Assembly: GCA_012517815.1 (NCBI GenBank)
Contig: JAAYUF010000015.1
Span: forward strand, 1 to 38,858
Direction: 5' to 3'
DNA: 38,858 bases
Origin: Clostridiales bacterium
GTDB lineage: Bacteria; Bacillota; Clostridia; Christensenellales; Aristaeellaceae
The notes below the pieces were generated by a model. That model had not been told where the DNA came from. It ran no database searches and saw only the letters and a program-made list of their open reading frames with translations. This document shows, piece after piece, positions 1-8,451 of the stretch (its first letter is position 1; every line of letters starts with the position of its first letter). Made by a program: the position numbers and the translations under genes.

Positions 1-78
1 CGCATACGGACGCCGCATACGGACGCCGCATACGGACGCCGCATACGGACGCCGCATACGGACGCCGCATACGGACGC
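1..78. repeat. Six tandem copies of a 13-bp unit
   Basis: Six uninterrupted identical copies of CGCATACGGACGC start at the first base of the window, so the array probably continues to the left. The last copy merges into the left arm of the palindrome at 71-120, whose outer bases (ACGGACGCCG) are the same as part of the repeat unit. The array may have grown by slippage from that arm. There is no coding potential and no spacer structure, so it is not CRISPR. Confidence 0.95.
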
Positions 79-120
79 CGCGGGGCGCGAACCGGTCGGT
101 TCGCGCCCCGCGGCGTCCGT
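71..120. repeat. Perfect 24-bp inverted repeat with 2-nt loop
   Basis: Bases 71-94 are the exact reverse complement of 97-120, separated only by GT. The stem is almost entirely G/C. No T-run follows on either side, so it is not a textbook intrinsic terminator, though a stem this stable could stop or protect transcripts arriving from the polyphosphate kinase gene on the minus strand about 270 bp away. A palindrome at a contig end could also mark an assembly limit. Confidence 0.9.
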
Positions 121-388
121 AGATTCTGCTCAGGCCCATCGGCACACCCGGCGAGCCGGTTTCCCGCATCTGCTTCCCACGCAACCGGGAGGCGGAAAAC
201 GCTGGTTTCGCCTGCCCGGCAAACTCAGGCGGCCCGCGCCCCGGCGTGCCCGGTTGCGGAAACGGCGACTCGCTGCGTCCCCTGAACCCGCGCGGGAATG
301 CCGCCCGCAAACATAGGCGGCGGGCCGGGCTTACGCTGGCGCGTTCCGCGTTTCTCCGCCCGCGTTCTATGCCGGGCCGGCATCCGCG
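121..388. other. Intergenic spacer downstream of ppk2
   Basis: No gene is supported here. The only structure seen is a modest GC-rich inverted repeat near 300-325 (GCCCGC/GCGGGC or GCCGCC/GGCGGC), which could help end the minus-strand ppk2 transcript. It lacks a T-tract. Confidence 0.5.
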
Positions 389-2635
389 TTACTCCTTCTC
401 GCGTTCCAGCCGCTCCTCGATGGCGCGGATGACGGCGTGGAGCACCTTCAGCCTGGCGAACTGTTTGTTGTTGGCCTCCACGACCGTCCAGGGCGCGGCG
501 GCGGTGTTGGTTTTCTGGAGCATGTCGTTGACCGCGGTCTCATACAGAGGCCACTTCTCGCGGTTGCGCCAGTCCTCCTGGGTGATCTTCCACTGTTTGT
601 CCGGCGTGTTCTGCCGTTCTTCAAAACGCGTCAGCTGGGTGGCGCTGTCGATTTGCAGCCAGAACTTGCACAGCACCGCTCCGCTGCCCACCAGCTCCGC
701 CTCGAAGCGGTTGATCTCGTCGTAGGCGCGGTTCCACTGCGGTTCCGTGCAGTACCCCTCGATGCGCTCCACCATCACGCGCCCGTACCAGGTGCGGTCA
801 AAGATGGCGATGTAACCCTTGGGCGGCACATCCTTCCAGAAGCGCCACAGGTAATGGTGGCTTTTTTCCAGCGGCGTGGGGGCGGCGATGGGCACCACGT
901 CGTAGCCTCGCGCGTCCAGCGAGGAGGTGAGGCGGCGGATGGCGCCGCCCTTGCCGGCCGCGTCCCAGCCCTCAAACCCCACCACCATGGGGATGCCCCT
1001 GCGATACAGCTCGTTTTGCAGCTTGTGCAGGCGCTTCTGCGCCTTGTCAACCGCAGGTTTGTAGGGGTCGGTGAGCGCCTGCTCGGGATCGAACGTCTCC
1101 AGCTGCGGAAAGGTGACCGGCGTGATATTTTCCACATGCGGCAGGAAAGGCGTATCCCACGCGCGCAGGCCGGCCTCGCGGTCCCGTAGCGCGTCCTGGA
1201 ACGCCTCGATCACGATGTCGTACATCTGCTTGATGCACACGCGGCGGTTGTCGCTGCGCAGCACGTGCCACAGCGCGCCGTCGAAATGCGTGCGCGCGAT
1301 CATCGTATCGAACAGCCGCAGGAATTCCTCGTAATGCTCGTTCTGGTACCAGTCTTCCTTCTGCACGCGCCAGCGGGTACTCTTCTTGGCTTCCAGCGCT
1401 TTCAGGCGGCGTTTCTGCTCCTTGCGCGGAATGTGCAGGAAAAACTTGATGATCAGCGTACCGTCCGCCGCCAGTTGGCTTTCTAGATTCACAATCTCGT
1501 GATAGGCCTGGTTGAGGCGCTTGCGGGAGGCCTTGCTTTCATACAGCGCCTTGGCGACTTCGCGGTACCAGCTGGAGCAGAACAGCGAAATGTTGCCGGC
1601 GGCGGGCGTATGCACCCAATACCGGCGCATGGGCGGGTACTGTCGGTCGTGCTCGCTGGGCGAGTTGATCGCGTACACCTGGTAACCGCGCGGGTCCAGC
1701 CCCTCGATCAGCTTGGAAAGCAGGGTGCCCTTGCCGGAAGCGTCCCAGCCCTCAAAGACGATCACCACCGGGATGCCCGCGTCGCGGATGCGCTGCTGCA
1801 GCGCCATGAGCTGCACGCGCAGGTCGTTGAAGTCGATGTCCTCTTCCGGGACTTCTTCCTCTTCCTCGTCGTTGAGGCCCGGCACGGCGTCCGGCCCGGG
1901 CTGGGCGGGGGCGTCCTCCTCGTCCGAAAGATCGTCCGGGTCGGAGGAAATGCTGGCCGAGATGCCACGATCCGCGTCGTCCGCGCCGGGATGGGCGCGC
2001 TTTGCCGGCGCGGTGTCCGAAGGCGGCGCGGTGGGCGCGGCGGCTGCGGTCGGCGCGACGGGTTCATCGGCTGCGGGCGCCGGATCCGACGCCGGTTGCG
2101 CGGCCGGAGCGGTATTGGCGATCACGTAAGCCAGAACCTCCGCACGCGCGGCCTCCATCTCGGCCTTCGCAGGAGATTTCGGTTTGGAGGAAGCGCCTGT
2201 CTCGGCCGCGGGATTTGCGCTGGCGGCGGGCTTCGCCTTGGCGCGCCCTGCCGCCGATGAAGCGGCCGCCTTCTTCGCGGCGGTCGGCGACGCTTTGGCG
2301 GTTGGAGGCTTCGCCGCGCCGGATGAGGCGACGGCCGACCCGGTCGCGCCCGGCGCGGCCGCGGAGGGCGTTGCGCTGGCCGGCTTGGCTGCGCCTGATT
2401 TAGCGCCGGCAGTGTTCGATTTGGCCGCGGCCGATTTGACGACGGCCGATTTGACGGCGGCCGATTTGGCCGCGGTCGGCTGCGCGGCTTTTGCGCCCGG
2501 GTCGCCGGCGGTTGTTTGCGCGGCGTTTTTCGCGTTTGTTTTTAGGGCGGCTGGATCGGCGGCCGCGTCGGCCGGTTTGGAAACGGCGCGGTTGACGGCC
2601 GAGGATGTCTTCTTGGGCTCTGGCGTTGCGGCCAT
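389..2635 (-). CDS. Two-domain polyphosphate kinase 2 (PPK2) with long Ala/Lys-rich N-terminal tail
   Basis: The 748-residue protein has two PPK2 (P-loop) domains. Proteins of this layout phosphorylate AMP or other nucleotides with polyphosphate in the cytosol. The Walker A of domain 1 is GWDASGKGT (about residue 290) and that of domain 2 is GWDAAGKGG (about 550). Domain 2 keeps the FDRTWYGRV lid/Walker B segment, while the same place in domain 1 reads FCSSWYREV and lacks the Asp, so domain 2 is the likely catalytic half. Residues 1 to about 270 are low complexity: Ala/Lys/Pro/Ser repeats (KSAA-type) followed by a very acidic stretch with five consecutive Glu. The start was set at the ATG preceded by GGAGGG; an upstream in-frame ATG has no such site. 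It appears monocistronic. The tail is not part of the usual family and its role is unknown; tethering polyphosphate is a guess. Confidence 0.9.
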   Translation of the reverse strand: MAATPEPKKTSSAVNRAVSKPADAAADPAALKTNAKNAAQTTAGDPGAKAAQPTAAKSAAVKSAVVKSAAAKSNTAGAKSGAAKPASATPSAAAPGATGSAVASSGAAKPPTAKASPTAAKKAAASSAAGRAKAKPAASANPAAETGASSKPKSPAKAEMEAARAEVLAYVIANTAPAAQPASDPAPAADEPVAPTAAAAPTAPPSDTAPAKRAHPGADDADRGISASISSDPDDLSDEEDAPAQPGPDAVPGLNDEEEEEVPEEDIDFNDLRVQLMALQQRIRDAGIPVVIVFEGWDASGKGTLLSKLIEGLDPRGYQVYAINSPSEHDRQYPPMRRYWVHTPAAGNISLFCSSWYREVAKALYESKASRKRLNQAYHEIVNLESQLAADGTLIIKFFLHIPRKEQKRRLKALEAKKSTRWRVQKEDWYQNEHYEEFLRLFDTMIARTHFDGALWHVLRSDNRRVCIKQMYDIVIEAFQDALRDREAGLRAWDTPFLPHVENITPVTFPQLETFDPEQALTDPYKPAVDKAQKRLHKLQNELYRRGIPMVVGFEGWDAAGKGGAIRRLTSSLDARGYDVVPIAAPTPLEKSHHYLWRFWKDVPPKGYIAIFDRTWYGRVMVERIEGYCTEPQWNRAYDEINRFEAELVGSGAVLCKFWLQIDSATQLTRFEERQNTPDKQWKITQEDWRNREKWPLYETAVNDMLQKTNTAAAPWTVVEANNKQFARLKVLHAVIRAIEERLEREKE

Positions 2636-2747
2636 GGTATTCCCTCCACTCTGATGGCGGTGCGGCATAAGGCAATAATAGTATATACTTCACGCACAAC
2701 CCGCCGGATTCCTTCTCCTTACACCGATTTTACACAGGGCGCGGCGC

Positions 2748-2776
2748 TTGTCACAGGGCGGGGCGCATGGTACAAT
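2748..2776 (+). promoter_or_regulatory. Sigma-70 type promoter for the SDR gene
   Basis: TTGTCA, 17-bp spacer, TACAAT. It lies about 45 bp upstream of the ATG at 2822. Confidence 0.8.
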
Positions 2777-2821
2777 AAGGCGGTCGGCAGCGCCGTTAGG
2801 GGAAGAAGGGGTGCGTTACAT

Positions 2822-3841
2822 ATGAAAGCACTGTTTATCGGGGGTACGGGCACCATCAGCGCCGCGATTTCCGCGCTTTGCCTGGAACAAGGCTGGGAAC
2901 TGTACCTGCTCAACCGCGGCAACCGCCCGGGGCTGACGCCCGCGGGCGCGCGCGCCGTCACCGCGGACATTGGCGATCTGCCCGCCGTGGAGGCCAAGCT
3001 TCAGGGCATGGCGTTTGACGTGGTCGCCGATTTCATCGCCTACACGCCCGACCAGGTGGAGCGGGATATCCGGCTTTTCGAGGGTAAAACCGCGCAGTAC
3101 TTCTTCATCAGTTCCGCCTCGGCGTACCACAAGCCGCTCGCCAGCCCCGTGATCACCGAGAGCACGCCGCTTAGCAACCCGTTTTGGCAGTACAGCCGCA
3201 ACAAGATCGCCTGCGAGGAGCGCCTGATGCGCGCGCACCGCGAAACCGGCTTTCCGGTCACGATCATCCGCCCGAGCCACACCTACGGGGACACGGGCGT
3301 GCCCGTGGCGCTGCACGGCCGCAAGGGGAGCTTCGCGGTGGTGGACCGCATCCGCCGCGGCGAGAAGGTGATCGTCCCCGGCGACGGGCTTTCGCTGTGG
3401 ACGCTCACGCACAACACCGATTTTGCCAGGGCTTTCTGCGGCCTGATGGGCAACGTGCACGCCGTGGGCGAAACCTACCAGATCACCGGCGACGAAAGCC
3501 TTACCTGGAACCAGGTTTACGAAGCCATCGGCGCGGCGCTGGGCGTAAAGCCGAAGCTGGTGCACATCGCCAGCGAGACGCTGGCCCGCTGCTGCCCGGA
3601 GTACCCCGGCGAACTGATCGGCGACAAGAGCAACTCGGTGATCTTCGACAACGCCAAGATCAAGCGCGCCGTGCCCGGCTTTGCCGCGGTCACGCGGTTT
3701 GACCAGGGCGTGCGCCGGACGGTCGCCTACCTGTACGGCCATCCGGAATTGCAGGTGCCGGACCCTGCCTTTGACGCCTGGACGGACGCGATGATTGAGC
3801 GCTATGAGCGTTTTGAGCGGGAAATGCCCACCCTCGGCTGA
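2822..3841 (+). CDS. SDR-family NAD-dependent epimerase/dehydratase-like protein
   Basis: The 339-residue protein has an N-terminal Rossmann fold with GGTGTIS at residues 7-13, a variant of the extended-SDR GGTGFIG motif. A Ser-rich strand end (FISSASAYHKP) and YSRNK follow, giving the Ser and the YxxxK catalytic pair of the superfamily. This resembles the NAD-epimerase/CSP41-like group, so it probably acts on a sugar nucleotide or similar cytosolic substrate, but the substrate cannot be read from sequence. The start is the ATG behind an AAGGGG site and the promoter at 2748. Frames that open earlier (from 2654) are rejected because they precede the promoter. The gene stands alone between the divergent ppk2 and rpmE. 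Confidence 0.85.
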   Translation: MKALFIGGTGTISAAISALCLEQGWELYLLNRGNRPGLTPAGARAVTADIGDLPAVEAKLQGMAFDVVADFIAYTPDQVERDIRLFEGKTAQYFFISSASAYHKPLASPVITESTPLSNPFWQYSRNKIACEERLMRAHRETGFPVTIIRPSHTYGDTGVPVALHGRKGSFAVVDRIRRGEKVIVPGDGLSLWTLTHNTDFARAFCGLMGNVHAVGETYQITGDESLTWNQVYEAIGAALGVKPKLVHIASETLARCCPEYPGELIGDKSNSVIFDNAKIKRAVPGFAAVTRFDQGVRRTVAYLYGHPELQVPDPAFDAWTDAMIERYERFEREMPTLG

Positions 3842-3879
3842 CCCGAGATAAAATGAGGCCCCACCGGTCCAGAAAACGC

Positions 3880-3908
3880 TTGCGTTGACCCTTGTGCTAT
3901 GATATAAT
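3880..3908 (+). promoter_or_regulatory. Promoter for rpmE with extended -10
   Basis: TTGCGT, 17-bp spacer, then TATAAT directly preceded by TGA (extended -10). It lies about 55 bp upstream of the rpmE start, as expected for a highly expressed ribosomal protein gene. Confidence 0.8.
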
Positions 3909-3964
3909 TGATTTCGCGGTTCTATGAACCTGACACTAGCATGCGCAAAAAGAGGTGAAATCGC

Positions 3965-4165
3965 ATGAAAGAAAAAATCCATCCCAAGTACGGCAAGGCA
4001 ACCGTCCGTTGCGTATGCGGTGAGACGTTTGAGACCGGTTCTACCAAGAAGGAACTCAAGGTAGAAATCTGCTCCAAGTGCCACCCCTTCTTCACCGGCA
4101 AACAGAAGCTGGTAGACAGCGGCGGTCGCGTGGATCGCTTCAAGAAGCGTTTCAACATCGAGTAA
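3965..4165 (+). CDS. rpmE: 50S ribosomal protein bL31, zinc-binding type
   Basis: The 66-residue protein matches bL31 along its full length ([10 protein letters not shown] start, [14 protein letters not shown] core, [10 protein letters not shown] end). Cys16, Cys18, Cys36 and Cys39 are the zinc ligands of the C+ form, as opposed to the zinc-free paralogue induced under zinc limitation. The start is preceded by AGAGGTG. It is monocistronic, with its own promoter (3880) and a strong terminator (4175). Confidence 0.98.
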   Translation: MKEKIHPKYGKATVRCVCGETFETGSTKKELKVEICSKCHPFFTGKQKLVDSGGRVDRFKKRFNIE

Positions 4166-4174
4166 CGGATACGG

Positions 4175-4200
4175 AGCGGGGGCTATGCCCCCGCTTTTGT
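4175..4200 (+). terminator. Intrinsic terminator of rpmE
   Basis: AGCGGGGGC, loop TAT, GCCCCCGCT (9-bp perfect stem) followed by TTTTGT, starting 9 bp after the stop codon. Confidence 0.93.
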
Positions 4201-4754
4201 ATGCCCTGCGGCAATGCGAAGGAAAGCCGCGCTTGCCGGTTGAACCGGAAGGCGCGCGCGCCAGACGGGCCCATCGGAATGCGATGCGTTCGGCGCGCAT
4301 CCTGTCCGGGGCCGGGGCGCGCGCCAGACGGGCCAACCGCCCGCGATGGCGGCGTCCCTTTGGGCCTGCCGCAGACGGCCGCGGCGAGCATGCTTATGCC
4401 ATTCCGGCAAAGCGGCGCTGCTATCGCGCCGGGGCACGGTTCGGGCCGTCGCGGCGCCGGGGTCCTCCCGCGCGGGCGGCCTCCCGCCCCTCGCCGAAGG
4501 CCGAAGGCCTCGCGGCAGGCAACCGGCCCGCTCCGGGGTCGCAGCCCCCGCCGACGGTTCCCCCTGCGCGCCCGCCGACGGCCGGCCCGCACGTGGTCGC
4601 CACCCTCGCCAAGGGCCGATGCGGTCGCCCGCGGCCGGCCCACGCGATGTTGGCGCAGCCCGCAGGTAAACCGCCCGCCCGCGCACCGGCAGCCGTCCGC
4701 CTTGCTGCCGCCCGCACTCCCCGCCGATGTTCGCCGACCGGAATCCCCTTGCGC
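4201..4754. other. Long GC-rich intergenic region, no supported gene
   Basis: About 550 bp between the rpmE terminator and the livF terminator. Open frames exist on both strands but give Arg/Ala/Pro-rich sequence without domains or ribosome sites, as expected from base composition. An 18-bp direct repeat (GCGCGCGCCAGACGGGCC) occurs at 4254-4271 and 4317-4334, 63 bp apart. Nothing else is recognised. Confidence 0.6.
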
Positions 4755-4755
4755 C

Positions 4756-4801
4756 AAAAAAACCGGCCCCGCCCGCGGCATGCGCGGCGTGAGGCCGGTT
4801 T
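4756..4801 (-). terminator. Intrinsic terminator of the liv operon
   Basis: Read on the minus strand: AAACCGGCC, a GC-rich loop with possible internal pairing, GGCCGGTTT, continuing into an uninterrupted run of seven T. It lies just past the livF stop at 4834. Confidence 0.85.
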
Positions 4802-4833
4802 GTCCGTCCCATGTTCGTCCGTACCAGGCGCGC

Positions 4834-5544
4834 TCAGGTGCCCAGATAGGCGTTTTTCACCTGGTCGTTGTCCATCAGCGCGGCGGCTTCGCCTTCCATC
4901 ACGATGGAGCCGGTTTCCAGCACATAGGCGCGGTTGGCGACGGAGAGCGCCATATGCGCGTTTTGCTCCACCAAAAGGATCGTCGTGCCTTCCCGGTTGA
5001 TGTCGCGGATGATCTCAAAGATTTCCTCCACCAGAATCGGCGAAAGGCCCATGGAGGGTTCATCCATCATCAGCAGGGTCGGGTGCGCCATCAGCGCCCG
5101 CGCGGTCGCCAGCATCTGCTGTTCGCCGCCGGAGAGCGTGCCCGCGATCTGCCGGACGCGCTCCTTGAGCCGCGGGAAATGCCCGAACACCATCTCCAGG
5201 TCGCTTTGCAGCTCTCCCTTGTCCCGCCGGGTAAAAGCGCCCATTTCGAGGTTTTCCAGCACCGACATCTGCGAAAAGATGCGCCGGCCTTCCGGCACCT
5301 GCGCAAGCCCCATGCCCACCAGCCGGTGCGCGTCCGCGCCCTGAATGGGCTGGCCGCTAAAGGCGATCTCGCCGCTTTTCACCGGAATCAGCCGGGAGAT
5401 GGCGTGCAGGATGGAGGTTTTGCCCGCGCCGTTGGCGCCGATCAGGGTGACGATCTCGCCCTGCTCCACCTGAAAACTCACGTCGTGCAGCGCGTGGATC
5501 GCGCCATAGTATACGTTCAGGCCCATGACCTCAAGCATTGCCAT
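4834..5544 (-). CDS. livF: Branched-chain amino acid ABC transporter ATPase LivF
   Basis: The 236-residue ATPase of a LIV/HAAT-type importer powers uptake from the cytosolic face of the membrane, paired with the LivG domain encoded just upstream. Walker A is GANGAGKT (36-43), the signature is LSGGEQQ (137-143), and Walker B ends in MMDEP (D161, E162). The segment QVPEGRRIFSQMSVLENLE is typical of LivF. Its ATG overlaps the 3' end of livMG by 14 bp and has GGAGGAGGG upstream, so it is translationally coupled. It is the last gene of the operon and is followed by a terminator. Confidence 0.95.
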   Translation of the reverse strand: MAMLEVMGLNVYYGAIHALHDVSFQVEQGEIVTLIGANGAGKTSILHAISRLIPVKSGEIAFSGQPIQGADAHRLVGMGLAQVPEGRRIFSQMSVLENLEMGAFTRRDKGELQSDLEMVFGHFPRLKERVRQIAGTLSGGEQQMLATARALMAHPTLLMMDEPSMGLSPILVEEIFEIIRDINREGTTILLVEQNAHMALSVANRAYVLETGSIVMEGEAAALMDNDQVKNAYLGT

Positions 5545-7378
5545 GCGTTTCGCCCTCCTCCGCCTTCGCGCCGGTGTTGCTGTGCCCCAGATAGGCGCGC
5601 ACCACCTCGGGATTGTCCCGGATCTCCGCAGGCGTGCCCGTGGCGATAACGCGGCCGTAGTTGAGCACGTAGATGCGCTCGCAGATGCCCATCACCAGCT
5701 TCATATCGTGCTCGATCAGCAGCACGGCCACCGAGAACCGGTCGCGGATCAGCCCGATGGTTTCCATCAGCTCGCGGGTTTCGATGGGGTTCATGCCCGC
5801 GGCGGGCTCGTCCAGCAGCAGCACCTTGGGGTTGGTTGCCAGCGCGCGGCAGATTTCCAGCTTGCGCTGCTGGCCGTAGGGCAGGCCGTCCGCGCGGATA
5901 TCCGCGCTCTCCTCCATGTTGAACACGCGCAGCAGCTCGCGGGCGCGCAGGTCGATGCCCGCTTCCTCGCGGGCGTAGCGCGGCAGGCGGAAGATGCCGC
6001 TGGCCGCGGAGTAGTGCATGCGCGTGTGGAAGGCGACCTTGATGTTTTCCAGCACGGTCATGCTTTTAAACAGGCGGATGTTCTGGAACGTCCGCGCGAT
6101 GCCGTCGGCGCCGATCTCGTAGGTTTTCTTGCCCACGATGGAGCGGCCCATCAGGCGGATGTCGCCCTCGGTGGGCAGGTACACGCCGGTGAGCATGTTA
6201 AACACCGTGGTCTTGCCCGCGCCATTGGGGCCGATCAGGCCTACGATCTCGTTATCGTACAGTTGCAGGTTCACGTTTTCGGCCGCCTGCAGGCCGCCAA
6301 ACCGGATGCCCAGCCTGCCGGTTTCCAGCACCGGCGCTTCCTCGCCCACATCGTAGCGGGGCACGTCCGGCAGCATCGGCGTATGGTCGCGCGGCCTGAT
6401 GCGCAGCGTCCGGCGGAGGAACCCGGCGGCCGCGTCCCACACCAGCGTGAGGGAGAACTCCGCCGTGCCCATCAGCCCCTTGGGGCGGAACAGCATCATC
6501 AGGATCAGCAGGATGCTGTACAGGAACATGCGGTAATCCGCGAAGCCGCGCAGCAGTTCCGGCAGGAGGGTGAGCACCGCGGCCGCGATGATGCTCCCGG
6601 TGATGGAACCCATGCCCCCCAGCACTACCATGACCAGATACTCGATGGATTTGTTGAAGTCAAACGTCGCGGCGGACACGCGGCCGATCTGGTGGGCGTA
6701 CAGACCGCCGGCGATGCCGGCGAAAAAGGCCGCGAAGGTAAAGGCAAAAATCTTGTACCGCGTCACCGAAATGCCGGTGGATTCGGCCGCCACCGCGTTT
6801 TCCCGGATGGAGAGGATCGCGCGCCCGTGGCGCGACCGCCCCAGCGTGAACATGACGATGATGACCGCGATCATGATAAAGTACGTAAGCGGGAAAGTAT
6901 TCACCCGCGGCACGCGGCTGATGCCGGCGGCTCCGCCGGTAACTTGCATGTTTTGCAGGATCACGCGGATGATTTCTCCAAAGCCCAGCGTGATGATCGC
7001 CAGATAGTCGCCCTTCAGCCGCAGGGCCGGCACGCCGATCAGGAAGCCCATCGCGGCGGCCAGGATGCCGCCCGCCAGCAGTGAAACCGGCAGGCAGGCC
7101 AGCGGATCCCAGCCCAGCGAGGTCGAAAGCTGCTTGGTGATAATGCCGGCGGTAAACGCGCCCACGCTCATGAAGCCCGCGTGGCCCAGCGCCAGCTCGC
7201 CCAGGAAGCCGGTGGTCAGGTTCAGGCTCACCGTCATGATCACGTTGATGCCGATCATGATCAGGATGCCCGCGTAGTACTTGTTGATCGCGCCGGACTG
7301 AATGAGCGTATACAGGGTCAGAAAGATCAGCAGGACGGCGGACAGGTTGAGCGCATAGGACTTGAATTTCCGATTCAT
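5531..7378 (-). CDS. livMG: LivM-LivG fusion: permease and ATPase of a branched-chain amino acid ABC importer
   Basis: One uninterrupted 615-residue frame. Residues 1 to about 320 are a LivM permease with multiple membrane segments and the family's GALALxG-like stretch (TGFLGELALGHAGFMSVGAF). After a short charged linker, residues about 345-605 are a LivG ATPase (Walker A GPNGAGKTT, GIARTFQNIRLF, Walker B VLLLDEPAAGMNP, then LIEHDMKLVM). The two are usually separate genes. No stop, frameshift or internal ribosome site separates them, so a true fusion is likely. An ATG start at 7378 is chosen because GAGGTG lies 6 nt upstream, overlapping the livH stop; a GTG three codons earlier has no spacing for that site. 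Confidence 0.93.
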   Translation of the reverse strand: MNRKFKSYALNLSAVLLIFLTLYTLIQSGAINKYYAGILIMIGINVIMTVSLNLTTGFLGELALGHAGFMSVGAFTAGIITKQLSTSLGWDPLACLPVSLLAGGILAAAMGFLIGVPALRLKGDYLAIITLGFGEIIRVILQNMQVTGGAAGISRVPRVNTFPLTYFIMIAVIIVMFTLGRSRHGRAILSIRENAVAAESTGISVTRYKIFAFTFAAFFAGIAGGLYAHQIGRVSAATFDFNKSIEYLVMVVLGGMGSITGSIIAAAVLTLLPELLRGFADYRMFLYSILLILMMLFRPKGLMGTAEFSLTLVWDAAAGFLRRTLRIRPRDHTPMLPDVPRYDVGEEAPVLETGRLGIRFGGLQAAENVNLQLYDNEIVGLIGPNGAGKTTVFNMLTGVYLPTEGDIRLMGRSIVGKKTYEIGADGIARTFQNIRLFKSMTVLENIKVAFHTRMHYSAASGIFRLPRYAREEAGIDLRARELLRVFNMEESADIRADGLPYGQQRKLEICRALATNPKVLLLDEPAAGMNPIETRELMETIGLIRDRFSVAVLLIEHDMKLVMGICERIYVLNYGRVIATGTPAEIRDNPEVVRAYLGHSNTGAKAEEGETHGNA

Positions 7379-7388
7379 CGCCGCCACC

Positions 7389-8267
7389 TCACACTTTCTC
7401 GCGCTGCGCCCGGCCCAGGAGGCCCGAGGGTTTGAACAGCAGCACCACGATCAGGATGCCGTACACCACCGCGTCGCTCAGCTGCGTGGATACGAAGCCC
7501 TTGGTCAGGCTTTCCGCCACGCCCATGATGAAGCCGACCAGCATCGCGCCCGGCAGAATCCCGATGCCGCCCAGCACGGCCGCGATGAAGGCCTTCAGCC
7601 CCGGCATCGCGCCCATGGTGGGGGCGACGCTGGGGTAAGCGATGCAGTAGAGGAACGCGCCGATGCCCGCCAGCGCGCAGCCGATGGCAAACGTGGTGGA
7701 AATCGTCATGTTCACGTTTACGCCCATCAGCTTGGCCGCGCCCATATCCTCGCTCACGGCGCGCATGGCCTTGCCGGTGCGGCTCTTCATCACAAAGAGG
7801 TTCAACCCCACCATCAGGAGCGCCGCCACCAGCACGGTCAGCAGCGTCACAAAGCTGATGCTGACCCCGCCGATGCGCAGGGGCGGGATGCTGAACACCG
7901 GCGGAAACGGCCGGGGGTTGGCGGAAAACAGCAGCTGCGCGCTGTTTTGCAGCAGGTAGCTCACGCCGATGGCCGTAATCAGGGAACAGATGCGGGGCGC
8001 GTCGCGCAGGGGCTTGTAGGCCACGCGCTCGATCGCCACGCCAAACGCCACGCACACGAGCATCGAGGCTACCAGCGCCACCGGAAACGGCACGCCGGCG
8101 TTCACCATCAGGACGACCGCCGCGTAGGAGCCGACCATCATGATGTCGCCGTGAGCGAAGTTGATCAGCTTGACAATGCCGTACACCATGGTGTAGCCCA
8201 AGGCGATCAGCGCGTAGATCGCGCCCGTGCCCAGGCCGTTGATCAGCTGGTTGAGGAACAGCACCAT
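7389..8267 (-). CDS. livH: Branched-chain amino acid ABC transporter permease LivH
   Basis: The 292-residue integral membrane protein has the LivH hallmarks LGTGAIYALIALGYTMVYGI at the N-terminus and INFAHGDIMMVGSY soon after; the C-terminal half carries the permease loop VLGGIGILPGAMLVGFIMG. It forms the membrane channel with the LivM half of the downstream fusion. Start: ATG at 8267 behind GGACGGTGG; an in-frame GTG at 8276 would sit too close to the ribosome site. It follows livK after a gap holding two hairpins. Confidence 0.94.
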   Translation of the reverse strand: MVLFLNQLINGLGTGAIYALIALGYTMVYGIVKLINFAHGDIMMVGSYAAVVLMVNAGVPFPVALVASMLVCVAFGVAIERVAYKPLRDAPRICSLITAIGVSYLLQNSAQLLFSANPRPFPPVFSIPPLRIGGVSISFVTLLTVLVAALLMVGLNLFVMKSRTGKAMRAVSEDMGAAKLMGVNVNMTISTTFAIGCALAGIGAFLYCIAYPSVAPTMGAMPGLKAFIAAVLGGIGILPGAMLVGFIMGVAESLTKGFVSTQLSDAVVYGILIVVLLFKPSGLLGRAQREKV

Positions 8268-8358
8268 TCGATCCACCGTCCTTTATACATGCGCGGCGGC
8301 CGCCCCCGATTGTCCCGGAGGCGGAATAGCATATCCAAGCCGCGAGGCCAAAACGCAG

Positions 8359-8439
8359 TTCAGCCCTTTCCGCGGGGCATGCGCGCACGCTACCGCGGAA
8401 AGGGCTGAAAGAGGGCGGCGGCCAGCCCCGCCCTCTTTC
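8359..8439 (-). terminator. Two overlapping hairpins between livK and livH
   Basis: On the minus strand, the first hairpin has a perfect 12-bp stem (8428-8439 with 8407-8418) ending in CTTTC. The second has a perfect 16-bp stem (8394-8409 with 8359-8374). They share three bases, so they can partly compete. They lie 13 bp and more past the livK stop. This position in SBP-first ABC operons fits a partial terminator or 3'-end stabiliser that makes more LivK than permease; that role is inferred. Confidence 0.75.
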
Positions 8440-8451
8440 AAAACCGTATGA

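Noticed and set aside
2636..2700. Promoter for ppk2 in the AT-rich stretch (TATACT/TATTAT on the minus strand)
   Set aside because: Good -10-like words exist but no -35 at 16-18 bp spacing, so I cannot place it with confidence.
4078..5649. Long plus-strand open frame opposite livF
   Set aside because: It runs antisense through the clear livF gene and the GC-rich spacer; no domain or ribosome site.
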